Shown: positions 26,576 through 36,505, counted from the first letter of the stretch. The stretch: DNA of 64,000 bases from Aliiroseovarius sediminilitoris (GCF_900109955.1 NZ_FOJB01000001.1:2666001-2730000); one strand, 5' to 3'. The notes: generated by a model not told the origin, from the letters alone. Made by a program: numbers and translations.

Positions 26576-27462
26576 GGCAAGGACAGGCCCGCATCATCTT
26601 TTGCCCATTGGCGCGCGGCGGCTTTCAGATGGGCAAGAATAGCCTGTACTTTGGTTGACCGATGAAGGTCGACATGGGTCACAAGCCACAAACGCGACTT
26701 CCATTCTTCTTTGGATGGTATGATCCGAACCAGACCGTCCTGCGACCCATCCACCGCAAAGCCCAAGCCTGCTCCGGCGATTAACGCCTCACGCATTGCG
26801 ATGTCATCGGACACTTGAAACCGCACGTTCTCGGCCGGGATATTTTGCGCAAGCCACCGCATGAACGGCGCGCGAGAGTTCAGATCACCCGTTCCGATGA
26901 AACGATGGTCGGCCAATGTCTCTTCCGTCGGCAGGTCGTGCTTGTCGATGTAACTTTGGGCGGCATACAGGCCGAAGGCTACATCCAGGAACGGCTGGAC
27001 CACATTGTCGGGTTCCTGCGGCGCAGTCCCGGCGCGGATCGCAACATGCGCTTCGCCATACTCAAGCTTGAAAATTCTCGGCCCGGTCAAAAGCTGCACG
27101 CGCAGTCCGGGATGGCGGGATTGAAATTCCGTCAACACCGGGGCCAACCGCGCGGAAAAACCGGGCAAGGCTGTGATGACCAGATCGCCCGCTACATCAT
27201 CCCCCTGACCCTTCAACCGCCCCTCGAGCTGGGTGAACTGGTCTTCCGTCACCTGCGCAATTCGCGCAAGGTCCGCCCCCGCTTCGGTCGGTGTATAGCC
27301 GCGCGCGTGGCGTTGAAACAGTTTCACGCCCAACCGGTGCTCCAGCGCGTCAATATGGCGAATGACCGTCGCGTGATGGATGCCCAAGGCTTCCGCTGCG
27401 CCGCTGACCGTGCCCGCCCGCGCGACGTGATAGGCGGTTCTGATCTCGTCCCAGTGATTCAT
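26572..27462 (-). CDS. LysR-family transcriptional regulator
   Basis: A 296-residue LysR-type regulator with an N-terminal HTH (about residues 5-62, GTVSGAAEALGIHHATVIRHIDALE) and a periplasmic-binding-protein-like effector domain. It is divergent from the azoreductase gene at 27566 with 103 bases between them, the classical arrangement in which a LysR protein regulates its neighbour. The sequence is of the short-C-terminus group. The inducer is not predictable, but quinones or electrophiles would fit an AzoR target. Confidence 0.85.
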   Translation of the reverse strand: MNHWDEIRTAYHVARAGTVSGAAEALGIHHATVIRHIDALEHRLGVKLFQRHARGYTPTEAGADLARIAQVTEDQFTQLEGRLKGQGDDVAGDLVITALPGFSARLAPVLTEFQSRHPGLRVQLLTGPRIFKLEYGEAHVAIRAGTAPQEPDNVVQPFLDVAFGLYAAQSYIDKHDLPTEETLADHRFIGTGDLNSRAPFMRWLAQNIPAENVRFQVSDDIAMREALIAGAGLGFAVDGSQDGLVRIIPSKEEWKSRLWLVTHVDLHRSTKVQAILAHLKAAARQWAKDDAGLSLP

Positions 27463-27565
27463 TCAAGTCTTCTGTGCATTTTCCAACATACACTGTTAAA
27501 TTGCGCAGATTGCGTTTGTTTTTGCAAGGTCACATATTTCCTCCAAAGCAAAACTGGAGCACAAC

Positions 27566-28132
27566 ATGACACACATCCTTCGCATCGACAGTTCCGCCCG
27601 GACCGACGGTTCGATCTCGCGCGCACTGGCTGACAAAGTGGTTGCCAAACACGCTGGCACCACTGTGACCACCCGCGATCTGGCACAGGGCATCCCGCAT
27701 CTGGATGCCGCCTGGACCGCCGCAACCTTTACCCCGCCCGAGGCGCGGAGCGCAAACGACAACGCCGCACTCGCTCTTTCAGATCAGATCGTAGCCGAGG
27801 TTCAGGCCGCGGACCTGATCGTGATTTCCGCCGCGACCTATAACTTTTCGATCCCGTCCACACTGAAGGCGTGGGTCGATCACCTTGCGCGTGCCGGTGT
27901 CACCTTTCGCTACCGCGAAGACGGCACACCCGAAGGCCTGTTGACCGGGAAGCGCGTTATCGTGGTGACCGCATCGGCTGGCACACCTGTTGGGGCACCA
28001 CATGATTTCGTGACACCGTATCTTAAACACATTCTGGGCTTCATGGGCATTTCTGATGTCGAGTTTATTTCCGCAACCGGCGCAGATGGCTTAGCCGACG
28101 CCGACGCACATATCGAAAAACTGGCTGCATAG
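27566..28132 (+). CDS. azoR: FMN-dependent NADH azoreductase/quinone reductase
   Basis: A 188-residue flavodoxin-fold protein. LRIDSSAR at residues 5-12 binds the FMN phosphate, ISAATYNFSIPSTLKAWVDHL (about 91-111) includes the conserved MYNF-like loop, and VTASAGTP follows. It is AzoR-type and is expected to reduce quinones and azo compounds with NADH, usually in electrophile stress. The neighbouring LysR gene is the likely regulator. Confidence 0.9.
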   Translation: MTHILRIDSSARTDGSISRALADKVVAKHAGTTVTTRDLAQGIPHLDAAWTAATFTPPEARSANDNAALALSDQIVAEVQAADLIVISAATYNFSIPSTLKAWVDHLARAGVTFRYREDGTPEGLLTGKRVIVVTASAGTPVGAPHDFVTPYLKHILGFMGISDVEFISATGADGLADADAHIEKLAA

Positions 28133-28140
28133 AGGTCGTT

Positions 28141-28162
28141 GGGGCGCTGTGCGCGGCGCCCC
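28141..28162. terminator. Hairpin between convergent azoR and glycerate kinase genes
   Basis: Arms GGGGCGC (28141-28147) and GCGCCCC (28156-28162). No U-tract on either strand, so its role as a terminator is uncertain. Confidence 0.35.
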
Positions 28163-28173
28163 TATCCGTCAGG

Positions 28174-29433
28174 TTATCGGATCAGAATGGCCCGGAAGTC
28201 ATTGACGTTGGTGCCCGTTGGCCCCGGCGAGAACAGATCACCCAAAGCATCGAAAGCCCCCCAAGCATCGTTCGCGGTCAACAGTGCGGACGGATCTTGA
28301 CCCATAGCGCGCAACCGCCCGGCAGACTGGCCATTGGCAAACGCCCCTGCATTATCTTCTGATCCGTCGATCCCGTCGGTATCCGCGGCCAAGGCGGTGA
28401 ACCCCTTCAGGCCCTCGCAGGTGATCGCCAAAGACAAAAGGAACTCGGTATTTCGCCCCCCGCGCCCCGCGCCGTTCAAGGTGACGGTCGTTTCACCACC
28501 CGACAACAAGACGCAGGGGGCGCTGAACGGACGATTGCGGGTCAGAACCTCGTGCGTCATGGCACCGTGCATCTTCGCGACCTCGCGCGCCTCGCCTTCG
28601 ATTGCGTCAGACAGGATCACAGCAGGTATGCCCAACGTCAGCGCCCGTGCGGCGGCGGCTTCCAGACTCAGTCGGGCCGACGCGACAACCTCTGCCCGGT
28701 TGCGCGCAAATGCCGGATGTGACGGCGCGGGTGCCGGATTGGTCCGTATGTACTCCACGATATGTGGCGGCACATCAATATTCCACGCCGAGATTGCCGC
28801 GAGCGCCTGTGCCTGATCAGCCTCGTCAGGCACCGTTGGGCCGGATGCCACCTGCGACGGGGCATCGCCGGGCACATCCGACACGATCAGGCTAAGCACG
28901 TTGGCAGGGAACGCGGCCATCGCCAGACGCCCGCCCTTGATCCGCGATACATGCTTGCGGATCGCATTCATCACTGAGATCGGAGCCCCGGAGGCCAGCA
29001 ACACCTCGTTCAATAGCTGTTCGTCATCCAGCGTCAGGCCACCGGGCGGCGCAGGCAGAAGCGCGGACCCTCCACCGGTGATCAACGCAATGACAAGATC
29101 GTCCTCGCACAGCCCGCTGACCGCCTCGATCAGGGCGTCCGCGGCCGCAAGCCCTGCCGCATCCGGCACGGGATGCGCGGCTTCCATTACCCGGATGTTT
29201 TGACATGGTGCCCCATAGCCGTAGCGTGTGACGACGACCCCCTCGACCGGCTCACCCCATAGTTCTTCAAAGGCCGCCGCCAATTGCGCAGCCCCCTTGC
29301 CCGCGCCAATGACCACGGTTTTGCCCTTCGGCTTGGCAGGTAGATAACCCTGCAAGACCTTCTTTGCGTCAGCTGCCCTGATCGCCGCATTGAACAGGTC
29401 GGTCAGGAAGGCTTTGTCGGCTGGATCAATCAT
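28174..29433 (-). CDS. Glycerate 2-kinase (GckA/TtuD family, DUF4147)
   Basis: A 419-residue kinase of the MOFRL/DUF4147 family. The N-terminal domain includes VVIGAGKGAAQLAAAFE near residue 38 and VVVTRYGYG, and LITGGGSALLPAP around residue 115 matches the family's active-site loop. LSGGETTVTLNGAGRGGRNTEF and ALAADTDGIDGSEDNAGA are in the MOFRL C-terminal domain. It phosphorylates D-glycerate to 2-phosphoglycerate, used in the serine-cycle or glyoxylate or tartronate pathways. The start at 29433 (MIDPADKAFL) is the conserved one; a longer ORF has no support. Confidence 0.9.
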   Translation of the reverse strand: MIDPADKAFLTDLFNAAIRAADAKKVLQGYLPAKPKGKTVVIGAGKGAAQLAAAFEELWGEPVEGVVVTRYGYGAPCQNIRVMEAAHPVPDAAGLAAADALIEAVSGLCEDDLVIALITGGGSALLPAPPGGLTLDDEQLLNEVLLASGAPISVMNAIRKHVSRIKGGRLAMAAFPANVLSLIVSDVPGDAPSQVASGPTVPDEADQAQALAAISAWNIDVPPHIVEYIRTNPAPAPSHPAFARNRAEVVASARLSLEAAAARALTLGIPAVILSDAIEGEAREVAKMHGAMTHEVLTRNRPFSAPCVLLSGGETTVTLNGAGRGGRNTEFLLSLAITCEGLKGFTALAADTDGIDGSEDNAGAFANGQSAGRLRAMGQDPSALLTANDAWGAFDALGDLFSPGPTGTNVNDFRAILIR

Positions 29434-29528
29434 GGCGTGACCATAGCCTTGCGTCGGAACAGCGGGCAAGCGCTCGGCACCCGGTCCGACCAACATAGTG
29501 ACTGTCATTGGGTGAATATCTGCAAGGA

Positions 29529-29615
29529 TGGTGCGGTCGGTGGGACTCGAACCCACACGAGTGTTACCTCACAGCGACCTCAACGCTGCGCGTCTACCAA
29601 TTCCGCCACGACCGC
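29529..29615 (-). tRNA. tRNA-Leu (anticodon GAG)
   Basis: The 84-base minus-strand body starts GCGGTCGTGGCGGAATTGGT. Acceptor arms GCGGTCG and CGACCGC pair fully, the anticodon stem is CAGCG/CGCTG with loop TTGAGGT, so the anticodon is GAG (29579-29581), and the T-arm has GGTTCGAGTCC. A long variable arm of class II type and CCA encoded at 29529-29531 are present. Confidence 0.95.
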
Positions 29616-29730
29616 AAGCCCAGGCTAGGTGACGCGCTTCATAGCGAAGGGGTCTTGGGATGTGAAGTCCAAAAACGCGTGCCGGAAATAATTAAGGATG
29701 CTTTTTGACAAAGCCTCAAGGCGGTGCCAA

Positions 29731-30426
29731 ATGAAGCTTATGAAAGCCTTGCCTGATATGCCCCCGGTCACGTGGGAGACCGCCGACACACTGGTCGATT
29801 ACGACGCCGCAGTTGCGCGTATGGAAGCGCATGTCGATGCCATGACACGCGGCGAAGCAGGCGAGATGATCTGGCTTCTGGAGCACCCGCCGCTTTACAC
29901 AGCGGGAACTTCTGCCGACCGGAAGGATCTTGTAGCACCTGACCGGTTTCCGGTCCACGCGTCAAAGCGTGGCGGGCAATACACCTATCACGGGCCAGGC
30001 CAGCGCGTCGCCTATGTGATGCTGGATGTGGGCAAGCGTGGGCGCGATGTTCGTGCGTTCGTCAACGCGCTTGAAGAATGGGTTATCAGCACGCTTGCCG
30101 AGTTCAACGTCACCGGAGAGAGGCGCGAAGGTCGTGTTGGGGTTTGGGTGGTTCGCAACGACAAGCCCAAAACAGCCTTGGGGCGGTCGCCAGAAGACAA
30201 GATCGCCGCAATCGGGGTGCGTCTTCGAAAATGGGTCAGCTTCCATGGCATATCAATCAATGTCGAACCGGATCTGGAACATTTCTCGGGCATTGTGCCA
30301 TGCGGCATTTCCGAACATGGCGTGACCAGCTTGGTTGATCTTGGTTTGCCTGTTACGATGGTCGATGTGGACAATGCCTTGCGCAGATGTTTTGATACGG
30401 TCTTCGGCCCTGTCGGCGAAAACTAG
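29731..30426 (+). CDS. lipB: Lipoyl(octanoyl) transferase
   Basis: A 231-residue enzyme that moves octanoate from acyl carrier protein to lipoyl domains of 2-oxoacid dehydrogenases and the glycine cleavage system. The conserved [13 protein letters not shown] is near residue 90, the active-site Lys is in [12 protein letters not shown] and the nucleophile Cys in [14 protein letters not shown]. The start at 29731 follows AAGGCGG by six bases; an ATG at 29740 is also possible, and the longer reading from 29698 lacks a site. Confidence 0.93.
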   Translation: MKLMKALPDMPPVTWETADTLVDYDAAVARMEAHVDAMTRGEAGEMIWLLEHPPLYTAGTSADRKDLVAPDRFPVHASKRGGQYTYHGPGQRVAYVMLDVGKRGRDVRAFVNALEEWVISTLAEFNVTGERREGRVGVWVVRNDKPKTALGRSPEDKIAAIGVRLRKWVSFHGISINVEPDLEHFSGIVPCGISEHGVTSLVDLGLPVTMVDVDNALRRCFDTVFGPVGEN

Positions 30427-30546
30427 ACTGTGTGGATCCCTAAACTCCCTGCGACAGCACGCCGTCTTTCAATTGGGTTGTTATGACTGCAGGGTCCGCA
30501 CGAGAAAGACGCATAACGCGTAAAATAATCTATCAAGAGGACCAAA

Positions 30547-31038
30547 ATGAAGACGATTCTCTCTTCCGCCGCCATGATTCTTGCGCTTTCGGGCACAGCC
30601 TTCGCAGAAGGTGATGTTGCCGCAGGCGAAAAAGACTTCAAAAAATGCAAATCCTGTCACACTATTGCTGACGAGAACGGCGAAGCACTGTTCAAAGGTG
30701 GCAAGACCGGCCCGAACCTCTACGGCGTTGTCGGTCGGCAAGCTGGTGCCTACGAGGATTTCAAATACGGCGATTCGATCGTTGCTGCTGGCGAAGCCGG
30801 TCTGGTTTGGACCGAAGAAACGCTGGTGGAATACATCAAGGATCCCAAAGGGTTCCTGAAAGAATATACCGGTGATTCCGCCGCCAAGTCGAAAATGACG
30901 TTCAAATGGGGCAAACCGGAAGACATCGTTGCCTTCTTGGCGACCTTCTCTTCTGAAATGTCGGATGATGGTGAAGCCGCCGAAGACGAAGCGTCTGAAG
31001 ATGAAGCGACCGAAAGCGATTCGACCGCAACCAACTAA
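30547..31038 (+). CDS. Soluble periplasmic c-type cytochrome (cytochrome c2-like)
   Basis: A 163-residue cytochrome with a signal peptide cleaved after AFA (residue 20). Haem attaches through C34-K-S-C37-H38, and Met117 (KSKMTF) is the likely sixth ligand, giving the class I cytochrome c fold. An acidic tail (residues about 138-163, rich in D, E, S and A) follows the core, an unusual feature that may affect docking. It is followed by a terminator and then ctaD, so it may donate electrons to the aa3 oxidase. It is likely a c2/c552-type carrier. Confidence 0.85.
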   Translation: MKTILSSAAMILALSGTAFAEGDVAAGEKDFKKCKSCHTIADENGEALFKGGKTGPNLYGVVGRQAGAYEDFKYGDSIVAAGEAGLVWTEETLVEYIKDPKGFLKEYTGDSAAKSKMTFKWGKPEDIVAFLATFSSEMSDDGEAAEDEASEDEATESDSTATN

Positions 31039-31080
31039 GACGCGTCGGCGATAACGCCGGTTTTCTGCTGAAACGAAGCG

Positions 31081-31117
31081 CCCCGCCCGGTAAATACCGG
31101 TGCGGGGTGAATTTTTT
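31081..31117 (+). terminator. Terminator after the cytochrome c gene
   Basis: CCCCGC (31081-31086) and CCGGT (31087-31091) pair with ACCGG (31096-31100) and GCGGGG (31102-31107), with one bulged T, followed by seven T from 31112. The remaining 31118-31232 leads into ctaD. Confidence 0.75.
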
Positions 31118-31232
31118 TGTCGATTGCGGCCATTGCGACATTGCCCGCTTCCGCGCCTCATATTACACACGTTAAAAAGCCGGGTGAGGTTGCTCCTTGC
31201 CCCGGTCACGTTAACCCTAAAGGGAGGGATAC

Positions 31233-32906
31233 ATGGCGGACGCAACCATTCACGACCATGACCACCACGATGATCGCGGGTTCTTTACCCGATGGTTCAT
31301 GTCGACCAACCACAAAGATATCGGGATTCTGTATCTGTTTCTGGCCGGTTTGACGGGCTTCATTTCCGTCTCCTTCACCGTTTACATGCGGCTTGAGCTG
31401 ATGAACCCCGGTGTTCAGTATATGTGCCTTGAAGGTGCGCGCTTCATCGCTGACGCATCGGCCGAATGCACGCCAAATGGCCACCTTTGGAACGTATTGA
31501 TAACCTATCACGGTGTCTTGATGATGTTCTTTGTGGTCATCCCCGCCCTGTTCGGCGGGTTTGGCAACTATTTCATGCCGCTTCAAATCGGCGCTCCGGA
31601 CATGTCCTTCCCGCGCATGAACAACCTGTCGTTCTGGCTTTACGCTACGGGTGTGGCGCTTGGCGTGGCCTCCATGCTGGCGCCGGGTGGCAATGACCAG
31701 CTTGGGTCGGGCGTTGGCTGGGTTCTGTATCCGCCTTTGTCGACCTCGGAAGGCGGCTATTCCATGGACCTTGCAATCTTCGCTGTGCACGTTTCCGGTG
31801 CCTCGTCGATCCTTGGTGCAATCAATATCATCACCACGTTCCTGAATATGCGTGCCCCCGGCATGACCCTGTTCAAGGTGCCCCTGTTTGCTTGGTCCAT
31901 CTTCGTGACTGCTTGGCTGATCCTGCTGTCGCTGCCGGTTCTGGCGGGCGCGATCACCATGCTGCTGATTGATCGCAACTTCGGCGGGACATTCTTTGAT
32001 CCGTCGGGCGGTGGCGATCCGGTGCTGTATCAGCACATCCTGTGGTTCTTCGGCCACCCCGAAGTGTATATCGTGATCCTGCCCGGCTTCGGTCTGATCA
32101 GCCACGTGATTGCTACGTTTGCCCGCAAACCGATCTTTGGCTATATGCCGATGGTCTGGGCACTGATTGCCATTGGCTTTATCGGCTTCGTGGTGTGGGC
32201 GCACCATATGTACACGGTTGGCATGTCACTGACCCAGCAATCTTACTTCATGCTGGCAACGATGGTCATCGCAGTGCCGACCGGGATCAAGATCTTCTCT
32301 TGGATCGCGACGCTTTGGGGCGGTTCGATCGAGTTCAAGACACCCATGCTTTTTGCAATGGGCTTCTTGTTCCTGTTCACCGTTGGTGGCGTAACCGGCG
32401 TTGTGCTGTCACAGGCTGGCGTGGACCGGGTGTATCACGACACCTATTATGTTGTGGCGCACTTCCACTACGTGATGTCGATCGGTGCCGTGATGTGTAT
32501 CTTTGCAGGCATCTACTACTGGATCGGCAAAATGTGCGGTCGTCAGTATCCTGAGTTGGCTGGCAAGATCCACTTCTGGACCTTCTTCATCGGCGTGAAC
32601 CTGACCTTCTTCCCGCAACACTTCCTGGGCCGCCAAGGCATGCCCCGTCGTTACATCGACTACCCGGAAGCGTTCGCTTACTGGAACAAGATCAGCTCTT
32701 ATGGTGCGTTTCTGTCCTTCGCGTCCTTCGTGTTCTTCATTGGCATCGTGTTCTACACGCTGTTCAAAGGCAAACGCGTGACCGAAAACAACTATTGGAA
32801 CGAATATGCGGATACGCTGGAATGGACCCTGCCCAGCCCGCCACCCGAGCATACCTTTGAGATCCTGCCCAAACAGGAAGACTGGGACAAAGGTCACTCG
32901 CACTGA
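31233..32906 (+). CDS. ctaD: Cytochrome c oxidase subunit I (aa3 type)
   Basis: A 557-residue haem-copper oxidase subunit with 12 membrane helices. Key residues are present: H93 and H412 are low-spin haem a ligands, H275 (with cross-linked Y279), H324 and H325 bind CuB, and H410 binds haem a3. D123 opens the D channel and K353 lies in the K channel. It reduces oxygen to water and pumps protons. A GGGAGGG site precedes the ATG. Subunits II and III and the assembly genes are not beside it; this separate location is usual in Rhodobacter relatives. Confidence 0.95.
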   Translation: MADATIHDHDHHDDRGFFTRWFMSTNHKDIGILYLFLAGLTGFISVSFTVYMRLELMNPGVQYMCLEGARFIADASAECTPNGHLWNVLITYHGVLMMFFVVIPALFGGFGNYFMPLQIGAPDMSFPRMNNLSFWLYATGVALGVASMLAPGGNDQLGSGVGWVLYPPLSTSEGGYSMDLAIFAVHVSGASSILGAINIITTFLNMRAPGMTLFKVPLFAWSIFVTAWLILLSLPVLAGAITMLLIDRNFGGTFFDPSGGGDPVLYQHILWFFGHPEVYIVILPGFGLISHVIATFARKPIFGYMPMVWALIAIGFIGFVVWAHHMYTVGMSLTQQSYFMLATMVIAVPTGIKIFSWIATLWGGSIEFKTPMLFAMGFLFLFTVGGVTGVVLSQAGVDRVYHDTYYVVAHFHYVMSIGAVMCIFAGIYYWIGKMCGRQYPELAGKIHFWTFFIGVNLTFFPQHFLGRQGMPRRYIDYPEAFAYWNKISSYGAFLSFASFVFFIGIVFYTLFKGKRVTENNYWNEYADTLEWTLPSPPPEHTFEILPKQEDWDKGHSH

Positions 32907-32925
32907 GCGGACCTGACAATCGCAA

Positions 32926-32959
32926 AAAAGGCCCGGTCGATGTCCGGGCCTTTTCTTTT
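32926..32959 (+). terminator. Terminator after ctaD
   Basis: Eleven-base arms AAAAGGCCCGG (32926-32936) and CCGGGCCTTTT (32944-32954) enclose a 7-base loop, followed by more T. It may also act for the convergent small gene. Confidence 0.9.
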
Positions 32960-32979
32960 GATATCTGTATGACGTCTGG

Positions 32980-33339
32980 CTACTCGACCACGGGAAGTGT
33001 CAGTTCAAATCGTTCATCCCCCCACCCGTCGACACTGGTTCGCGCCCGGATCCAGATGGCTTCGGTTCCTTGCGGCAGTGTGACCTCTTTCAGGCTTCGG
33101 GTGAAAGGCTGTTCGTTGACATGAGGGTGCTGCAAGACGCGTGTGCCCAACGTATCACCCACCCAATTTTCGATCCGCCATTCATCGGCGTAGTCATCCC
33201 ATCCGGTTTCTTCATGGGCAATCGTCACCGATACGGTCCACCCAACGTCAGCGGGTGTTACAGTCGCGCCCACAATCTGGGCATCATCCGCAAAGACGGG
33301 GGTGGCAGCACACAGCAGACCAATCCAAAGAAATCGCAT
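32980..33339 (-). CDS. Hypothetical exported protein
   Basis: A 119-residue protein with a signal peptide (MRFLWIGLLCAATPVFA). The mature part has conserved-looking tryptophans (GWTVSVTIAHEETGWDDYAD and a later VDGWGDERFEL) and an all-beta pattern. No family recognised. The start at 33339 lies five bases from a GGAAGG site; the adjacent ATG at 33342 is nearer than usual. It is transcribed towards ctaD. Confidence 0.65.
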   Translation of the reverse strand: MRFLWIGLLCAATPVFADDAQIVGATVTPADVGWTVSVTIAHEETGWDDYADEWRIENWVGDTLGTRVLQHPHVNEQPFTRSLKEVTLPQGTEAIWIRARTSVDGWGDERFELTLPVVE

Positions 33340-33525
33340 CATACCCTTCCTCGCAAGATAAGGGCCAGTGTGCCCCACCGTCGCGCGTTGTGCCAATCAC
33401 GTCTGGGCGAGCGGTGCACCGGGTTACGACAACGCCACTTGCGTCCGTTTCAGCTTTTTCTCTTGCGTCATCGGCCTGCTCCGGTTCTTCATAGATGTTC
33501 TTGAACCGCAGGAAAGCCCGTCCTG

Positions 33526-34029
33526 ATGCCTTACGAGTGGATGCCAACAGACGCACCCGGCGCCCCAAAAGCAGAGCTGCATCTATGGCCGTTCCGGTCC
33601 CTGCCGCGTCGCGGCTTTGTCTGGATCATGGGGCTGGGCTTTTCATTGATACTGATCCCACTTCTGGCGCTGTTGGGCTCTACGACGCTGTGGTGGCTAC
33701 TGCCGTTTGCTTTGGGCGCCATGGGCGCGCTGTGGTTCTTTATCGAGAAAAGCTACAAGGACGGCGAAATACTTGAAAAACTGTTGATCTGGTCTGACCA
33801 CATGACCCTGACCCGCCACGGTCCGGGGCAAAAAATCCAACACTGGGAGGCAAATACCTATTGGGTCACGGTCGAGATGCACAAGAAAGGCGGACCCGTC
33901 CCGAATTATGTGACGCTGAAAGGAAACAATCGCGAAGTCGAGATTGGCGCATTCCTGTCCGAGAAAGAGCGGCCACGACTGTACGACGAGCTTGCTGAGG
34001 TGTTGTTGCGCGCCAAATCTATTGGTTAA
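33526..34029 (+). CDS. DUF2244 membrane protein
   Basis: A 167-residue protein with two adjacent hydrophobic segments near residues 31-72 and a soluble C-terminus; the pattern (LHLWPFRSLPRRGFVWIMG, WFFIEKSYKDGE, FLSEKERPRLYDEL) is that of DUF2244, a family often found near cytochrome oxidase or nth genes in alphaproteobacteria. Its function is not known; involvement in membrane biogenesis or oxidase assembly is only suggested by context. The AGGAAAG site is rather far upstream. Confidence 0.8.
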   Translation: MPYEWMPTDAPGAPKAELHLWPFRSLPRRGFVWIMGLGFSLILIPLLALLGSTTLWWLLPFALGAMGALWFFIEKSYKDGEILEKLLIWSDHMTLTRHGPGQKIQHWEANTYWVTVEMHKKGGPVPNYVTLKGNNREVEIGAFLSEKERPRLYDELAEVLLRAKSIG

Positions 34030-34055
34030 CCGGGCAAAAGCCGTGCGAGGGCGGC

Positions 34056-34562
34056 CTAAAGCGGACGCTCGTAATACCTGATCAAATGATCCAGATAAGG
34101 TGTTTCCTGATGATAGGGGGCGCATTCCTTGAAGCCCAGTTTCTCGTATAGGCCCGATGCTTCGACCAACGCCCGACCGGTATCAAGACGGACGCTTGAA
34201 TGGCCGTCTTTCCGGGCCTGATCCATCAGCGCCAAGGTCAGCGCCTTCCCTGCCCCAAGCCCACGCGCCTCATCGGTCACGAAAACTCGCTGGATCTCCG
34301 CAATTCCATCCTCCAGCATGCGCATCATTCCACAGCCAACGGGTTTTTCGCCGTGATATGCCAGAAGCAGATCACCATGCGGACGGGCGTGTATCTGCGA
34401 AAATCCTGTCACCAGATCATCGATCTTATCCGGGTCATATTTTTTCTGGATATTTTCCCGCTCTTCGGGCGATCGATCAAAAAGGAATGCGATATACCCA
34501 AGGAACAGGGTCGCAACGATTTGCGCATCCTGAGGAAATCTGGCTCGTTCAATTGTCAGCAT
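34056..34562 (-). CDS. GNAT-family N-acetyltransferase
   Basis: A 168-residue acetyltransferase. The acetyl-CoA loop is visible as VFVTDEARGLGAGKALTLALMDQA (RGLGAGK type, about 93-116), and YEKLGFKECAPY is the usual motif B end. Substrate unknown; amines, antibiotics or protein N-termini are possible. It stands alone, convergent with the DUF2244 gene. Confidence 0.85.
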   Translation of the reverse strand: MLTIERARFPQDAQIVATLFLGYIAFLFDRSPEERENIQKKYDPDKIDDLVTGFSQIHARPHGDLLLAYHGEKPVGCGMMRMLEDGIAEIQRVFVTDEARGLGAGKALTLALMDQARKDGHSSVRLDTGRALVEASGLYEKLGFKECAPYHQETPYLDHLIRYYERPL

Positions 34563-34644
34563 GGCTTAGGTGTCTCGCACGGCGGATACACACAGTATAC
34601 CTGATCGGTGCGAAAAGTCCTGCCCAAGTTGGCAAGGGTCAAGT

Positions 34645-35115
34645 TTACCCCAACTTCTCTTTCACCATGGGCCCAACTTTTCCGAAATCCATCTGCCCGG
34701 TAAATCTGGCTTTCAAGGCGCCCATGACTTTGCCCATGTCCCGAATGCTGTCCGCACCCACCTCGGAAATGGCCTCGGCAACAGCGGCCTCGGTTTCTTC
34801 GTCGGACAATTGTTTCGGCAGAAACTCTTCGATCACAACGATTTCCGAGCGCTCTTTCTCAGCAAGCTCCAACCGTCCGCCTTCTTCGTAGGCGCGCGCG
34901 CTTTCCTGACGTTGCTTTACCATTTTGCCAAGAATTGCCAAAACATCCGCGTCCGTAACCTCAGCCTCGTCTCCGGTGCCACGCATGGCAATATCGCGAT
35001 CCTTGATCGCAGCGCTGATCAAGCGAAGCGTCGACAACCGCGCCGCATCCTTGTTTTTCATCGCCGTCTTCAGGGCGTCATTCACCTGGCTGCGCATGTC
35101 CATGGGTCCATCCAT
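34645..35115 (-). CDS. GatB/YqeY-domain protein
   Basis: A 156-residue helical protein matching the C-terminal tail domain of GatB found as stand-alone YqeY (LKTAMKNKDAARLSTLRLISAAIKDRD, and MGKVMGALKARFTGQMD). YqeY-like proteins may bind tRNA; their role is not settled. An AAAGG site precedes the ATG at 35115 by about nine bases; ATGs at 35103 and 35097 are alternatives. It is divergent from carA. Confidence 0.9.
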   Translation of the reverse strand: MDGPMDMRSQVNDALKTAMKNKDAARLSTLRLISAAIKDRDIAMRGTGDEAEVTDADVLAILGKMVKQRQESARAYEEGGRLELAEKERSEIVVIEEFLPKQLSDEETEAAVAEAISEVGADSIRDMGKVMGALKARFTGQMDFGKVGPMVKEKLG

Positions 35116-35298
35116 CTACAGTGACCTTTACGAAGCTCGCAACTTATCGAAAAGAGCAGGGGCATTCAACCGGAAGGGCAATCTTCTAAGATGTTGATAA
35201 ATAACAAGATGTAAAATTGCCAGCTATTTCCACTGCCTCTTGACCCGACGGGCCAGCACCTCTAGTTTCGCGCCAATTTGTCGATCGGGAGTCGCCAC

Positions 35299-36471
35299 AT
35301 GTCCGCTGCCACCGCCCAAGTCCAAGCATCTGCAAAACCCACCGCCTGCCTGGCCCTTGCCGATGGGACCATATTCTATGGCCATGGGTTCGGGGCAACC
35401 GGCACCACCACCGCCGAGCTGTGTTTCAACACCGCTATGACGGGGTATCAAGAGATTATGACCGACCCGTCTTACGCCGGCCAGGTCGTGACCTTCACCT
35501 TTCCGCATATCGGCAATGTCGGTGTGAACCCCGAGGATGACGAGACAGGCGAACCGGTCGCTGCGGGGATGGTGGTCAAATGGGATCCGACCGAGCCATC
35601 TAACTGGCGTTCCACAGAACGGCTGGTTGACTGGCTGGCAAGACGTGGCCGAATTGGGGTTGGTGGCGTGGACACACGGCGTCTGACCCGCGCGATCCGC
35701 CATCAGGGCGCGCCGCATGTGGCCATTGCCCATGACCCAGAGGGTAATTTCGACATCGAGGCGCTGGTCGCCGAAGCCCGCGCGTTTTCTGGGCTGGAGG
35801 GGTTGGACCTGGCCAAGGACGTCACCTGTGCGCAGAGCTACAAATGGGACCAGATGCGGTGGGCCTGGCCCGACGGCTATCCCAAGCAGGACACCCCGCG
35901 CCACAAGGTCGTCGCGTTGGATTATGGCGCAAAACGCAACATTCTGCGGTGCCTTGCCTCGGCCGGGTGCGATGTCACCGTTCTGCCCGCCACCGCTACG
36001 GCCGACCAGGTGCTGGCCCTGAACCCCGACGGAGTGTTTCTGTCCAATGGGCCCGGAGATCCTGCCGCAACGGGTGAATATGCGGTCCCGATGATCAAGA
36101 CGATCCTGGACACCACAGACATTCCTGTCTTTGGCATCTGCCTCGGGCATCAAATGCTGGCGCTGGCGCTTGGCGCGCGGACGATCAAGATGAACCACGG
36201 CCACCATGGTGCAAACCACCCGGTGAAAGACAAAGATACGGGCAAGGTCGAAATCACTTCGATGAACCACGGGTTCGCGGTGGACACAGCCAGCCTGCCA
36301 GACGGCGTGGTTGAAACTCACGTGTCGTTGTTTGACGGATCAAACTGTGGATTGCGCATGGAAAACCGCCCGGTATTCTCGGTGCAGTACCATCCCGAAG
36401 CCAGCCCGGGTCCGATGGACAGCTATTATCTGTTTGAACGCTTCGCCCAAGCCATGGACGCACGGGCCTAA
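35299..36471 (+). CDS. carA: Carbamoyl-phosphate synthase small chain
   Basis: A 390-residue glutamine amidotransferase subunit. The N-terminal domain starts CLALADGTIFYGHGFGA. The class I triad is Cys281 (FGICLGHQ), H365 and E367 (YHPEAS). It releases ammonia from glutamine for CarB to make carbamoyl phosphate for arginine and pyrimidines. A GGGAG site lies seven bases before the ATG. carB is not adjacent in the window; separate car genes are common in this order. Confidence 0.95.
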   Translation: MSAATAQVQASAKPTACLALADGTIFYGHGFGATGTTTAELCFNTAMTGYQEIMTDPSYAGQVVTFTFPHIGNVGVNPEDDETGEPVAAGMVVKWDPTEPSNWRSTERLVDWLARRGRIGVGGVDTRRLTRAIRHQGAPHVAIAHDPEGNFDIEALVAEARAFSGLEGLDLAKDVTCAQSYKWDQMRWAWPDGYPKQDTPRHKVVALDYGAKRNILRCLASAGCDVTVLPATATADQVLALNPDGVFLSNGPGDPAATGEYAVPMIKTILDTTDIPVFGICLGHQMLALALGARTIKMNHGHHGANHPVKDKDTGKVEITSMNHGFAVDTASLPDGVVETHVSLFDGSNCGLRMENRPVFSVQYHPEASPGPMDSYYLFERFAQAMDARA

Positions 36472-36505
36472 ACCGCTTCTAATTTCACACAAATCTGCAA
36501 GATAG

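Noticed and set aside
29437-29628. A 63-residue open frame over the tRNA-Leu gene
   Set aside because: It crosses the tRNA-Leu gene on the other strand and shows no ribosome site or protein family pattern.
31160-31220. Two CACGTTAA copies upstream of ctaD as a CtrA or other operator
   Set aside because: The copies are about 40 bases apart and do not fit TTAA-N7-TTAAC or a palindrome, so they are likely chance.
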